From: Pleodorina starrii | Lineage: Eukaryota; Chlorophyta; Chlorophyceae; Chlamydomonadales; Volvocaceae | DNA length: 64,000 bases | NCBI GenBank assembly: GCA_030267565.1 | Contig: BRXU01000002.1 | Location: 6,453,501 to 6,517,500 of the forward strand | Direction of reading: 5' to 3' | Shown: positions 20,534 to 32,870 of the stretch, piece by piece | Layout: every line of letters begins with the position of its first letter | How positions within the stretch are numbered: position 1 is the stretch's first letter | Notes under the pieces: generated by a model | The model's database searches: none | Seen by the model: only the letters and a program-made list of their open reading frames with translations | Told to the model about the DNA's origin: nothing | Translations under genes and position numbers: made by a program

Positions 20534-22229
20534 CAACCACGACTGCGATTGGAGGGTTCGATGCATGGGTGGAAGGATGACTGGGTTATGCATCAATCAA
20601 TCGCGCCACTTAGACGATAGATGGCATATAATTTGCCGTGGTGGCGGTGGGGGGGTGGGGGGGGGGCGACTCGTTGGGGCTCTGAGCATGAGCCAAACAT
20701 GCATGTCAGCGAACCTATCTATCTAGCTTGCGCCATGCATGGCAAATTTGTAGTAGTGGTAGGCGCTGGACGGATGGGAAGTCGCTTGGGTTTCCAGCAA
20801 ACGAACGCGTGCGTGCACGGTGACCAGTTCGGTTATCATTAATATGAGTACCGTAGTAGCTAGATCAGTACATGCTGCTGCTGCTGCTGCTGCTTGCTGT
20901 CATGTGGGGATGGAAGTGTATGAATGTGATGCTGCCGCACGTGTTTCGTAGGTAATGCCATCAGGCAAGGCGGTCGGTGAATGCGGTGAATGACTGAAGT
21001 GACGGAATGGGTTCAATGGAAGCACCCGTACGTACGTGAACGCACCTGCAACAAGTCAAATGCAACTGTTAGAATAATATATACGGTTCAGTTTCTGGCT
21101 CAACCAATGATGGATCGATGGATGACTTTATTATATATGGCTGCTATGTATGTATGAACGGCAAAGTGCACGTATGTCTGCTGCAACCCTTCGGCACGCA
21201 CCCACGCTGTAATAATCAAACATGATTTGAGACGACACGCGTGTACACTGGTGCGAGGGTTACCGTAACACAGAAAGAAATCAGCAATTGCATCGATGCC
21301 TTCCACGCCGAGCGACCAGCTGCGTGCTGCCAGCTAGATCCAGCTTGAATCACTACGTGCAAAAAATAAACGGTGCAATGCGGTACGGCCCACCATGCCG
21401 GATACCGGCAATGTACCACGATCCAGGCTTTACGCCGTTTTTTTGCGTATTATGATAGCGTATCACCTAAGCATTATGAAAGTATATTTGGTTCCAGCTC
21501 ATGCAAATTTGGCGGATTAGGTGAGCTCGGAGTCCCACATGGCTACACGTTGTTGTGGGGCGAGGTTCCATGGGTACCAGTTAAGATTGCCTTGCTATAA
21601 AATCAGCCGCGCGGTCCCTGCCCACGTCCTCGGGCATACGTTGAGAGTAGTACGACTCCGTTGGGATGCGCAGGCCCGCTCCCGAAACGCCACCTTTCTG
21701 AGCGAGCATGATAAGCCCTGTCACACACGTTGCTTCCTTTCGGGAGGCTTGCGCAGAGCAACTGACCCGGCGTACGCAGACAGGTCCTCCCGGCTAGACA
21801 TTGAATCACGGCTCGACGTCCCTGCTATGTACCCGGCGCATAGCTGGTATGACTACGTATGCCAGGGTGACATGGCGGTGTGAGGTTTCATTGCAGCGAA
21901 CCGTGAGTCGGTGTCATGAGGGGTCATTGCCTCACACTTTTGTCAGAAGCGGTGAAAACGGTTTTCCCACCACATGGTTCGGGGCTACATTTCTCTATGT
22001 TGCTACGTGTGCGAAGGCTTGCATGCTAGGCCTGTGTAGCCCTATTGACGAATGTGAGAACCTGGGGTCCGGCGTGCCTGATGCCCAGAAGCGATGGGCA
22101 GAGGGCACCATGATCGGGTTGGGGTGTAATTATATGTGTTTTTGCACGTAGTGAATGAAGGGTATGGTATTGATTGTATCCACCGTTCAGCAAATAAAGG
22201 CCATATCGGAACGAAGATGCCCCGTCAGT

Positions 22230-22265
22230 AGACACCTCGGATACTACCCAGAATCCGAGGCGTCT
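22230..22265. repeat. conserved hairpin in each tandem unit
   Basis: Arms 22230-22242 and 22253-22265 pair over 13 positions with one A.C mismatch around a 10 nt loop. The same hairpin occurs in each unit. In the units at about 30690 and 39923 a C-to-G change in the left arm weakens it. It lies between the upstream short ORFs and the three-exon gene. Confidence 0.6.
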
Positions 22266-23105
22266 ACAAAGGGCAAGGACACCCGCGTGCTGCAAATAAT
22301 AAATACGAAACGTAAGGTCACAAAAGCGGCCAGAACAGTCAGAACTGCCAGAAAGAACGAAGGCGCCGGTGGGGAAACTGTGCTGCAAGCACGCATCACA
22401 TACACCAGTCGAAGCTATCACCACGCACGGAGCAGCAACCACGCAGTGTCAAGCTGCTTGCTTTTGCGCGTGGACTGTATGTGGAGGTGTTGAGAGATCC
22501 GATGCATGGGGTTTAGCAAGGCGCGCATGTATGTATCTGCGTGGGGCGGGCGAGGATGACCGAAACCGTCGGGGGAAGGATAAATTAATAATTCAACGGG
22601 CAACGACGTATGGTATATATGATGACGCAGATATACATGGCCCGTGCATCCTTAAGCTGGTGGACTGCTTGTTGCCGCTTAAACTTGCAAAACGCCCCGC
22701 CCCGAAAGGTACACAATACGTTTTATAAGATGCCGCAACCCGTTTTGCACGCCGTGGACCAGCACGCAGCAGCAGTGCAAACTTTGGATCCAACGTGACA
22801 GCAGACATTTGCCTTATCTTTTATGGGAACAAGGGCATTGATGCTCGCTCCAGTATGCTTGGTTTTGGGACCGGACTTCCTTCCCGGTGACGCGGTACGG
22901 CCTTGTACTGCAGGGCAACTGAACTTCATGTGGCGGCCTAATGACTCCCAGACCCATTCTATTTTTCACAAAAACACTCAAACAGCTGTCTACTTTCATC
23001 TATCAACACAGACACACAATCGTGCCCCCACAATTTCTGAATAAGCTTGACTCAGCAAAAGCTGCGACTGATTTCTGCTGTATCGAGACTCTTCATCAGC
23101 GAGAA

Positions 23106-24242
23106 ATGATGATGATGTCGCCTGTGATTTCTGGCCCTGCCAACTGGAGGCAGCATCTTATTGAGGTCCCGGCAAAGGTCGACTCGCACTCCCGGCCGGT
23201 AAGCACAGTTGCTGGTGCACACAGGAAGGAAACTCGGCGTTGCTTCGAATATTTAGCTGCTATGTAAACTTGGGCAGCTGGAAGCGAGCTCTTCTCGCCC
23301 TGCTGCTCACGTTGGGCGTCTTTTGCTGGTGTTGGTGCGCAGGTTCCTGCCGACAACCGGCCTAACCGCGCTCCAAAGGAGGATCCTTTCCTGAAGAAGG
23401 CTTTCAAGGTAAACATTGATTCTTGGCTGAAACGCGTTTTTCTTCCGGTTTTTCGCCCTGGGTTCCAAGGTCCGCCCCAAGCGCTAGCGAGCGGCGTTTA
23501 CGCCGCCGTGTGCCGTGATGATAGGCGACCAACAGGCGATACGTTAATTTCCGCCCTTACAATTTTAGATTAGAGGGACGGCACATGCAGGCCGTTGCAT
23601 GTCGCATTCACCCTGCTGTCTAGCCGTGGTAGCGAGCGCGGAACCTACCGAGCTCGCTGTTGGTTCGTTTATGCATGGCAGTGCCAAGCGCTGTAAGTGC
23701 ATGCGCCCGTATACGCCATGCCCATGATGAGGAAAGATGCACCCTTGTATAGCCACGCACATTCTGCGAGGGGCCCTAAAGATTTGCTTCGCGAGTACCT
23801 GAGCCACCTTGCTTCGTTGTGCTGCCCACCTGACCTGGCCCCGCCCCGCCCCTCGCCATGTTCCTTTCCTCCTCCGCAGCCCGCTGGGGCGGCCCCCGGA
23901 ACGGCCTGGACGCCGGTCCAGCCGCTGTGGGGATGCTCCGAGGACGTTATCTCCGTCGGACCTTGCCCAGAGCGCGTTGCCCTGGCCCGTAAGGTCGCCG
24001 CAGTCAAGAGCCGCACCGCAGTCAGCAAGGACACCCGCGTGCTGGTGCGCGTCAACCCGGATCTCCTGCCCAGCTGGTTGAGCTGGAAGATCAAGGCCGT
24101 GTCCGCCGCCGCCACTCCGGCCCGCCGCTCTCTCGCACTTAGTGAGGACGATGTGTGCCAGAACTACCATGACGACGACAAGTACGACGGTGTCCATCCG
24201 GACGAGGACACCGATGTGGTCATGGATTTCGATATGGAGTGA
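23106..24242 (+). CDS. array gene, copy B: three-exon protein of unknown function
   Basis: Exons 23106-23198, 23343-23408 and 23880-24242 join in phase 0 (donors GTAAGC and GTAAAC; acceptors GTGCGCAG and CTCCGCAG) to give 173 residues. The start is the first of four consecutive ATG codons; the frame is also open upstream, so an additional 5' exon cannot be excluded. The protein has a short N-terminal part with GPANWRQHLIEVP, a basic linker (PFLKKAF), a central segment rich in Val/Lys/Arg (ERVALARKVAAVKSR), a WLSWKIKAVSAAATPARR stretch, and a strongly acidic C-terminus (DDVCQNYHDDDKYDG, then DEDTDVVMDFDME). No signal peptide, membrane segment or catalytic motif is seen and the family is not recognised. 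Conservation of splice sites and frame in five of six copies supports a real gene. Confidence 0.6.
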
Positions 24243-26590
24243 GAGCCATTGTGCGTGCGTGCGTGCGAGCCAGTGCCATGCAGTGTCCTAGACCGGGTCC
24301 TAGGCAGTGTCCTAGATAGGCAGGGTCCTAGATAGAAGCAAGCATTTATTACCATACCGCCTGCTGCCATGCTACCAACTTTCCATCATTTCCTGCCTAC
24401 CGCCCCATTCCAACCACGACTGCGATTGGAGGGTTCGATGCATGGGTGGAAGGATGACTGGGTTAGTGCATCAATCAATCGCGCCACTTAGACGATAGAT
24501 GGCATATAATTTGCCGTGGTGGCGGTGGGGGGGTGGGGGGGGGGGGGGCGGCTCGTTGGGGCTCTGAGCATGAGCCAAACATGCATGTCAGCGAACCTAT
24601 CTATCTAGCTTGCGCCATGCATGGCAAATTTGTAGTAGTGGTAGGCGCTGGACGGATGGGAAGTCGCTTGGGTTTCCAGCAAACGAACGCGTGCGTGCAC
24701 GGTGACCAGTTCGGTTATCATTAATATGAGTACCGTAGTAGCTAGATCAGTACATGATGCTGCTGCTGCTGCTGCTTGCTGTCATGTGGGGATGGAAGTG
24801 TATGAATGTGATGCTGCCGCACGTGTTTCGTAGGTAATGCCATCAGGCAAGGCGGTCGGTGAATGCGGTGAATGACTGAAGTGACGGAATGGGTTCAATG
24901 GAAGCACCCGTACGTACGTGAACGCACCTGCAACAAGTCAAATGCAACTGTTAGAATAATATATACGGTTCAGTTTCTGGCTCAACCAATGATGGATCGA
25001 TGGATGACTTTATTATATATGGCTGCTATGTATGTATGAACGGCAAAGTGCACGTATGTCTGCTGCAACCCTTCGGCACGCACCCACGCTGTAATAATCA
25101 ACCATGATTTGAGACGACACGCGTGTACACTGGTGCGAGGGTTACCGTAACACAGAAAGAAATCAGCAATTGCATCGATGCCTTCCACGCCGAGCGACCA
25201 GCTGCGTGCTGCCAGCTAGATCCAGCTTGAATCACTACGTGCAAAAAATAAACGGTGCAATGCGGTACGGCCCACCATGCCGGATACCGGCAATGTACCA
25301 CGATCCAGGCTTTACGCCGTTTTTTTGCGTATTATGATAGCGTATCACCTAAGCATTATGAAAGTATATTTGGTTCCAGCTCATGCAAATTTGGCGGATT
25401 AGGTGAGCTCGGAGTCCCACATGGCTACACGTTGTTGTGGGGCGAGGTTCCATGGGTACCAGTTAAGATTGCCTTGCTATAAAATCAGCCGCGCGGTCCC
25501 TGCCCACGTCCTCGGGCATACGTTGAGAGTAGTACGACTCCGTTGGGATGCGCAGGCCCGCTCCCGAAACGCCACCTTTCTGAGCGAGCATGATAAGCCC
25601 TGTCACACACGTTGCTTCCTTTCGGGAGGCTTGCGCAGAGCAACTGACCCGGCGTACGCAGACAGGTCCTCCCGGCTAGACATTGAATCACGGCTCGACG
25701 TCCCTGCTATGTACCCGGCGCATAGCTGGTATGACTACGTATGCCAGGGTGACATGGCGGTGTGAGGTTTCATTGCAGCGAACCGTGAGTCGGTGTCATG
25801 AGGGGTCATTGCCTCACACTTTTGTCAGAAGCGGTGAAAACGGTTTTCCCACCACATGGTTCGGGGCTACATTTCTCTATGTTGCTACGTGTGCGAAGGC
25901 TTGCATGCTAGGCCTGTGTAGCCCTATTGACGAATGTGAGAACCTGGGGTCCGGCGTGCCTGATGCCCAGAAGCGATGGGCAGAGGGCACCATGATCGGG
26001 TTGGGGTGTAATTATATGTGTTTTTGCACGTAGTGAATGAAGGGTATGGTATTGATTGTATCCACCGTTCAGCAAATAAAGGCCATATCGGAACGAAGAT
26101 GCCCCGTCAGTAGACACCTCGGATACTACCCAGAATCCGAGGCGTCTACAAAGGGCAAGGACACCCGCGTGCTGCAAATAATAAATACGAAACGTAAGGT
26201 CACAAAAGCGGCCAGAACAGTCAGAACTGCCAGAAAGAACGAAGGCGCCGGTGGGGAAACTGTGCTGCAAGCACGCATCACATACACCAGTCGAAGCTAT
26301 CACCACGCACGGAGCAGCAACCACGCAGTGTCAAGCTGCTTGCTTTTGCGCGTGGACTGTATGTGGAGGTGTTGAGAGATCCGATGCATGGGGTTTAGCA
26401 AGGCGCGCATGTATGTATCTGCGTGGGGCGGGCGAGGATGACCGAAACCGTCGGGGGAAGGATAAATTAATAATTCAACGGGCAACGACGTATGGTATGA
26501 TGACGCAGATATACATGGCCCGTGCATCCTTAAGCTGGTGGACTGCTTGTTGCCGCTTAAACTTGCAAAACGCCCCGCCCCGAAAGGTAC

Positions 26591-27286
26591 ATACATACGT
26601 ACGTTTGGGAAGTTGTGTGCATGGCAGCGATAAGCGCGCTTGATGTGGGAAGGCGGTTGCTGTATAGAGAGGGCAGTGGAGATACCCTTACACCTCCGGT
26701 CCTAAATAAGATAAGCGTAACAGTGGTGGCGGATTTTTGGGGACGATTGACTGCCTTTGCGGCACAAGATATTCCCTTGCGGGGTTGGGATATGGTTCCG
26801 TCAAACCATCCGTTCCTTTCACGGAATGGATCGGGCCAAATCATTTGTTCACTGCCAGAAACCCATAATGAATGATATGTTAGACAGAGCAAGAAGGTTA
26901 GGGTTTGGTATGGTGGTTTGTTACGTGTATAGTTTTGTATGGTACACCGCGGTATTTTGTTTTTTGTTCCATTCGTATGTGGGTGGCTGTAGGACACGTG
27001 TGCTTTTCTGTTTAGGCCGGTCCCAGAGCGGGGGAGGTTTTGCCTTGACTCCGATTCCCTTTTGCCTCCCCCTTCGTTAGCCTGGGTACCGATTCATTTC
27101 AGGGAATCGGAAGTGGCACACGTAGTCGAAGACATTCTTTTCCCAGGATGGGATCCCTATCCAATGAGGCGTTTTTGCTGATGATTTGGTTAGTGGCCTG
27201 GTCTAGATGTTCTACTGAACATTAGACCCACAGAGTCGTGCGATCGCACTAAGTAGCTGTTATCCAGCTCCTCTGTAATTAATTAA
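26591..27286 (+). mobile_element. 5'-truncated LINE fragment inserted in unit 2
   Basis: The insertion separates CGAAAGGTAC from ACAATACGTTTTAAG, which are contiguous in the other units; a 2-3 bp target duplication (AC/ACA) is possible. The first ~290 bp encode an ORF end with TVVADFWGRLTAFAAQDIP, then GWDMVPSNHPFL and a stop at 26875. It is homologous to the fragment in the outlying unit but only distantly similar at DNA level, so it comes from a different subfamily. It ends with the hairpin GTGCGATCGCAC and CTGTAATTAATT, shared with the remnant at 1925-1990. Lack of a poly(A) tail and a TGTAAT end are features of the element as seen here. Confidence 0.7.
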
Positions 27287-27677
27287 ACAATACGTTTTAA
27301 GATGCCGCAACCCGTTTTGCACGCCGTGGACCAGCACGCAGCAGCAGTGCAAACTTTGGATCCAACGTGACAGCAGACATTTGCCTTATCTTTTATGGGA
27401 ACAAGGGCATTGATGCTCGCTCCAGTATGCTTGGTTTTGGGACCGGACTTCCTTCCCGGTGACGCGGTACGGCCTTGTACTGCAGGGCAACTGAACTTCA
27501 TGTGGCGGCCTAATGACTCCCAGACCCATTCTGTTTTTCACAAAAACACTCAAACAGCTGTCTACTTTCATCTATCAACACAGACACACAATCGTGCCCC
27601 CACAATTTCTGAATAAGCTTGACTCAGCAAAAGCTGCGACTGATTTCTGCTGTATCGAGACTCTTCATCAGCGAGAA

Positions 27678-28822
27678 ATGATGATGATGTCGCCTGTGAT
27701 TTCTGGCCCTGCCAACTGGAGGCAGCATCTTATTGAGGTCCCGGCAAAGGTCGACTCGCACTCCCGGCCGGTAAGCACAGTTGCTGGTGCACACAGGAAG
27801 GAAACTCGGCGTTGCTTCGAATATTTAGCTGCTATGTAAACTTGGGCAGCTGGAAGCGAGCTCTTCTCGCCCTGCTGCTCACGTTGGGCGTCTTTTGCTG
27901 GTGTTGGTGCGCAGGTTCCTGCCGACAACCGGCCTAACCGCGCTCCAAAGGAGGATCCTTTCCTGAAGAAGGCTTTCAAGGTAAACATTGATTCTTGGCT
28001 GAAACGCGTTTTTCTTCCGGTTTTTCGCCCTGGGTTCCAAGGTCCGCCCCAAGCGCTAGCGAGCGGCGTTTACGCCGCCGTGTGCCGTGATGATAGGCGA
28101 CCAACAGGCGATACGTTAATTTCCGCCCTTACAATTTTAGATTAGAGGGACGGCACATGCAGGCCGTTGCATGTCGCATTCACCCTGCTGTATGTCTAGC
28201 CGTGGTAGCGAGCGCGGAACCTACCGAGCTCGCTGTTGGTTCGTTTATGCATGGCAGTGCCAAGCGCTGTAAGTGCATGCGCCCGTATACGCCATGCATG
28301 CCCATGATGAGGAAAGATGCACCCTTGTATAGCCACGCACATTCTGCGAGGGGCCCTAAAGATTTGCTTCGCGAGTACCTGAGCCACCTTGCTTCGTTGT
28401 GCTGCCCACCTGACCTGGCCCCGCCCCGCCCCTCGCCATGTTCCTTTCCTCCCCCGCAGCCCGCTGGGGCGGCCCCCGGAACGGCCTGGACGCCGGTCCA
28501 GCCGCTGTGGGGATGCTCCGAGGACGTTATCTCCGTCGGACCTTGCCCAGAGCGCGTTGCCCTGGCCCGTAAGGTCGCCGCAGTCAAGAGCCGCACCGCA
28601 GTCAGCAAGGACACCCGCGTGCTGGTGCGCGTCAACCCGGATCTCCTGCCCAGCTGGTTGAGCTGGAAGATCAAGGCCGTGTCCGCCGCCGCCACTCCGG
28701 CCCGCCGCTCTCTCGCACTTAGTGAGGACGATGTGTGCCAGAACTACCATGACGACGACAAGTACGACGGTGTCCATCCGGACGAGGACACCGATGTGGT
28801 CATGGATTTCGATATGGAGTGA
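27678..28822 (+). CDS. array gene, copy C
   Basis: Exons 27678-27770, 27915-27980 and 28460-28822, with the same splice sites and the same 173-residue product as copy B. The second intron contains two small insertions (TATG near 28191 and CATG near 28297) relative to copy B. They make an additional open frame run from 28157 through exon 3, but this extended frame is absent from copies A, B and E and is not favoured. Copy C shows a single change near the end (GTGCGTAAGTGCG) in the region after the stop. Confidence 0.6.
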
Positions 28823-28989
28823 GAGCCATTGTGCGTAAGTGCGTGCGAGCCAGTGCCATGCAGTGTCCTAGACCGGGTCCTAGGCAGTGTCCTAGATAGG
28901 CAGGGTCCTAGATAGAAGCAAGCATTTATTACCATACCGCCTGCTGCCATGCTACCAACTTTCCATCATTTCCTGCCTACCGCCCCATT

Positions 28990-31900
28990 CCAACCACGAC
29001 TGCGATTGGAGGGTTCGATGCATGGGTGGAAGGATGACTGGGTTATGCATCAATCAATCGCGCCACTTAGACGATAGATGGCATATAATTTGCCGTGGTG
29101 GCGGTGGGGGGGTGGGGGGAGGGGGCGGCTCGTTGGGGCTCTGAGCATGAGCCAAACATGCATGTCAGCGAACCTATCTATCTAGCTTGCGCCATGCATG
29201 GCAAATTTGTAGTAGTGGTAGGCGCTGGACGGATGGGAAGTCGCTTGGGTTTCCAGCAAACGAACGCGTGCGTGCACGGGGACCAGTTCGGTTATCATTA
29301 ATATGAGTACCGTAGTAGCTAGATCAGTACATGCTGCTGCTGCTGCTGCTGCTTGCTGTCATGTGGGGATGGAAGTGTATGAATGTGATGCTGCCGCACG
29401 TGTTTCGTAGGTAATGCCATCAGGCAAGGCGGTCGGTGAATGCGGTGAATGACTGAAGTGACGGAATGGGTTCAATGGAAGCACCCGTACGTACGTGAAC
29501 GCACCTGCAACAAGTCAAATGCAACTGTTAGAATAATATATACGGTTCAGTTTCTGGCTCAACCAATGATGGATCGATGGATGACTTTATTATATATGGC
29601 TGCTATGTATGTATGAACGGCAAAGTGCACGTATGTCTGCTGCAACCCTTCGGCACGCACCCACGCTGTAATAATCAAACATGATTTGAGACGACACGCG
29701 TGTACACTGGTGCGAGGGTTACCGTAACACAGAAAGAAATCAGCAATTGCATCGATGCCTTCCACGCCGAGCGACCAGCTGCGTGCTGCCAGCTAGATCC
29801 AGCTTGAATCACTACGTGCAAAAAATAAACGGTGCAATGCGGTACGGCCCACCATGCCGGATACCGGCAATGTACCACGATCCAGGCTTTACGCCGTTTT
29901 TTTGCGTATTATGATAGCGTATCACCTAAGCATTATGAAAGTATATTTGGTTCCAGCTCATGCAAATTTGGCGGATTAGGTGAGCTCGGAGTCCCACATG
30001 GCTACACGTTGTTGTGGGGCGAGGTTCCATGGGTACCAGTTAAGATTGCCTTGCTATAAAATCAGCCGCGCGGTCCCTGCCCACGTCCTCGGGCATACGT
30101 TGAGAGTAGTACGACTCCGTTGGGATGCGCAGGCCCGCTCCCGAAACGCCACCTTTCTGAGCGAGCATGATAAGCCCTGTCACACACGTTGCTTCCTTTC
30201 GGGAGGCTTGCGCAGAGCAACTGACCCGGCGTACGCAGACAGGTCCTCCCGGCTAGACATTGAATCACGGCTCGACGTCCCTGCTATGTACCCGGCACAT
30301 AGCTGGTATGACTACGTATGCCAGGGTGACATGGCGGTGTGAGGTTTCATTGCAGCGAACCGTGAGTCGGTGTCATGAGGGGTCATTGCCTCACACTTTT
30401 GTCAGAAGCGGTGAAAACGGTTTTCCCACCACATGGTTCGGGGCTACATTTCTCTATGTTGCTACGTGTGCGAAGGCTTGCATGCTAGGCCTGTGTAGCC
30501 CTATTGACGAATGTGAGAACCTGGGGTCCGGCGTGCCTGATGCCCAGAAGCGATGGGCAGAGGGCACCATGATCGGGTTGGGGTATAATTATATGTGTTT
30601 TTGCACGTAGTGAATGAAGGGTATGGTATTGATTGTATCCACCGTTCAGCAAATAAAGGCCATATCGGAACGAAGATGCCCCGTCAGTAGACAGCTCGGA
30701 TACTACCCAGAATCCGAGGCGTCTACAAAGGGCAAGGACACCCGCGTGCTGCAAATAATAAATACGAAACGTAAGGTCACAAAAGCGGCCAGAACAGTCA
30801 GAACTGCCAGAAAGAACGAAGGCGCCGGTGGGGAAACTGTGCTGCAAGCACGCATCACATACACCAGTCGAAGCTATCACCACGCACGGAGCAGCAACCA
30901 CGCAGTGTCAAGCTGCTTGCTTTTGCGCGTGGACTGTATGTGGAGGTGTTGAGAGATCCGATGCATGGGGTTTAGCAAGGCGCGCATGTATGTATCTGCG
31001 TGGGGCGGGCGAGGATGACCGAAACCGTCGGGGGAAGGATAAATTAATAATTCAACGGGCAACGACGTATGGTATGATGACGCAGATATACATGGCCCGT
31101 GCATCCTTAAGCTGGTGGACTGCTTGTTGCCGCTTAAACTTGCAAAACGCCCCGCCCCGAAAGGTACACAATACGTTTTAAGATGCCGCAACCCGTTTTG
31201 CACGCCGTGGACCAGCACGCAGCAGCAGTGCAAACTTTGGATCCAACGTGACAGCAGACATTTGCCTTATCTTTTATGGGAACAAGGGCATTGATGCTCG
31301 CTCCAGTATGCTTGGTTTTGGGACCGGACTTCCTTCCCGGTGACGCGGTACGGCCTTGTACTGCAGGGCAACTGAACTTCATGTGGCGGCCTAATGACTC
31401 CCAGACCCATTCTGTTTTTCACAAAAACACTCAAACAGCTGTCTACTTTCATCTATCAACACAGACACACAATCGTGCCCCCACAATTTCTGAATAAGCT
31501 TGACTCAGCAAAAGCTGCGACTGATTTCTGCTGTATCGAGACTCTTCATCAGCGAGAAATGATGATGATGTCGCCTGTGATTTCTGGCCCTGCCAACTGG
31601 AGGCAGCATCTTATTGAGGTCCCGGCAAAGGTCGACTCGCACTCCCGGCCGGTAAGCACAGTTGCTGGTGCACACAGGAAGGAAACTCGGCGTTGCTTCG
31701 AATATTTAGCTGCTATGTAAACTTGGGCAGCTGGAAGCGAGCTCTTCTCGCCCTGCTGCTCACGTTGGGCGTCTTTTGCTGGTGTTGGTGCGCAGGTTCC
31801 TGCCGACAACCGGCCTAACCGCGCTCCAAAGGAGGATCCTTTCCTGAAGAAGGCTTTCAAGGTAAACATTGATTCTTGGCTGAAACGCGTTTTTCTTCCG

Positions 31901-32870
31901 GTTTTTCGCCCTGGGTTCCAAGGTCCGCCCCAAGCGCTAGCGAGCGGCGTTTACGCCGCCGTGTGCCGTGATGATAGGCGACCAACAGGCGATACGTTAA
32001 TTTCCGCCCTTACAATTTTAGATTAGAGGGACGGCACATGCAGGCCGTTGCATGTCGCATTCACCCTGCTGTATGTCTAGCCGTGGTAGCGAGCGCGGAA
32101 CCTACCGAGCTCGCTGTTGGTTCGTTTATGCATGGCAGTGCCAAGCGCTGTAAGTGCATGCGCCCGTATACGCCATGCATGCCCATGATGAGGAAAGATG
32201 CACCCTTGTATAGCCACGCACATTCTGCGAGGGGCCCTAAAGATTTGCTTCGCGAGTACCTGAGCCACCTTGCTTCGTTGTGCTGCCCACCTGACCTGGC
32301 CCCGCCCCGCCCCTCGCCATGTTCCTTTCCTCCCCCGCAGCCCGCTGGGGCGGCCCCCGGAACGGCCTGGACGCCGGTCCAGCCGCTGTGGGGATGCTCC
32401 GAGGACGTTATCTCCGTCGGACCTTGCCCAGAGCGCGTTGCCCTGGCCCGTAAGGTCGCCGCAGTCAAGAGCCGCACCGCAGTCAGCAAGGACACCCGCG
32501 TGCTGGTGCGCGTCAACCCGGATCTCCTGCCCAGCTGGTTGAGCTGGAAGATCAAGGCCGTGTCCGCCGCCGCCACTCCGGCCCGCCGCTCTCTCGCACT
32601 TAGTGAGGACGATGTGTGCCAGAACTACCATGACGACGACAAGTACGACGGTGTCCATCCGGACGAGGACACCGATGTGGTCATGGATTTCGATATGGAG
32701 TGAGAGCCATTGTGCGTGCGTGCGTGCGAGCCAGTGCCATGCAGTGTCCTAGACCGGGTCCTAGGCAGTGTCCTAGATAGGCAGGGTCCTAGATAGAAGC
32801 AAGCATTTATTACCATACCGCCTGCTGCCATGCTACCAACTTTCCATCATTTCCTGCCTACCGCCCCATT
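28990..32870 (+). repeat. tandem array unit 3 (3.88 kb, complete)
   Basis: Complete unit without insertions. The poly-G tract carries an internal A (GGGGGGAGGGGG near 29113). The hairpin left arm is of the weaker type (AGACAGCTCGG near 30690), as in unit 5. Confidence 0.92.
31559..32703 (+). CDS. array gene, copy D
   Basis: Exons 31559-31651, 31796-31861 and 32341-32703; frame, splice sites and product as in copy B. The second intron carries the same TATG and CATG insertions as copies C and F, so C, D and F form a subgroup among the copies. Confidence 0.6.

Larger units (their letters stand above)
20534..24412 (+). repeat. tandem array unit 1 (3.88 kb, complete)
   Basis: Starts at CCAACCACGACTGCG and ends just before the next occurrence of that start. 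In order it carries a G-rich tract (about 20645-20667), a CTG trinucleotide run (six CTG after 20873), a GTACGTACGT motif, an AT-rich block with TATATA (about 21060-21150), a region with two open frames of 75 and 120 codons, a 13-bp stem hairpin (22230-22265), and the three-exon gene in the last third. Later units are almost identical, so the array is young or homogenised. Confidence 0.92.
24413..28989 (+). repeat. tandem array unit 2 (3.88 kb plus a LINE insertion)
   Basis: Same content as unit 1, with ~696 bp of LINE sequence inserted at 26591-27286. Differences include a longer G tract (about 24527-24548) and an ATGATG followed by five CTG instead of six. Confidence 0.92.

Noticed and set aside
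28157..28822. 221-codon plus-strand open frame extending exon 3 upstream in copies C, D and F
   Set aside because: It depends on small TATG/CATG insertions in the intron and is broken in copies A, B and E, whereas the spliced form is common to five copies.
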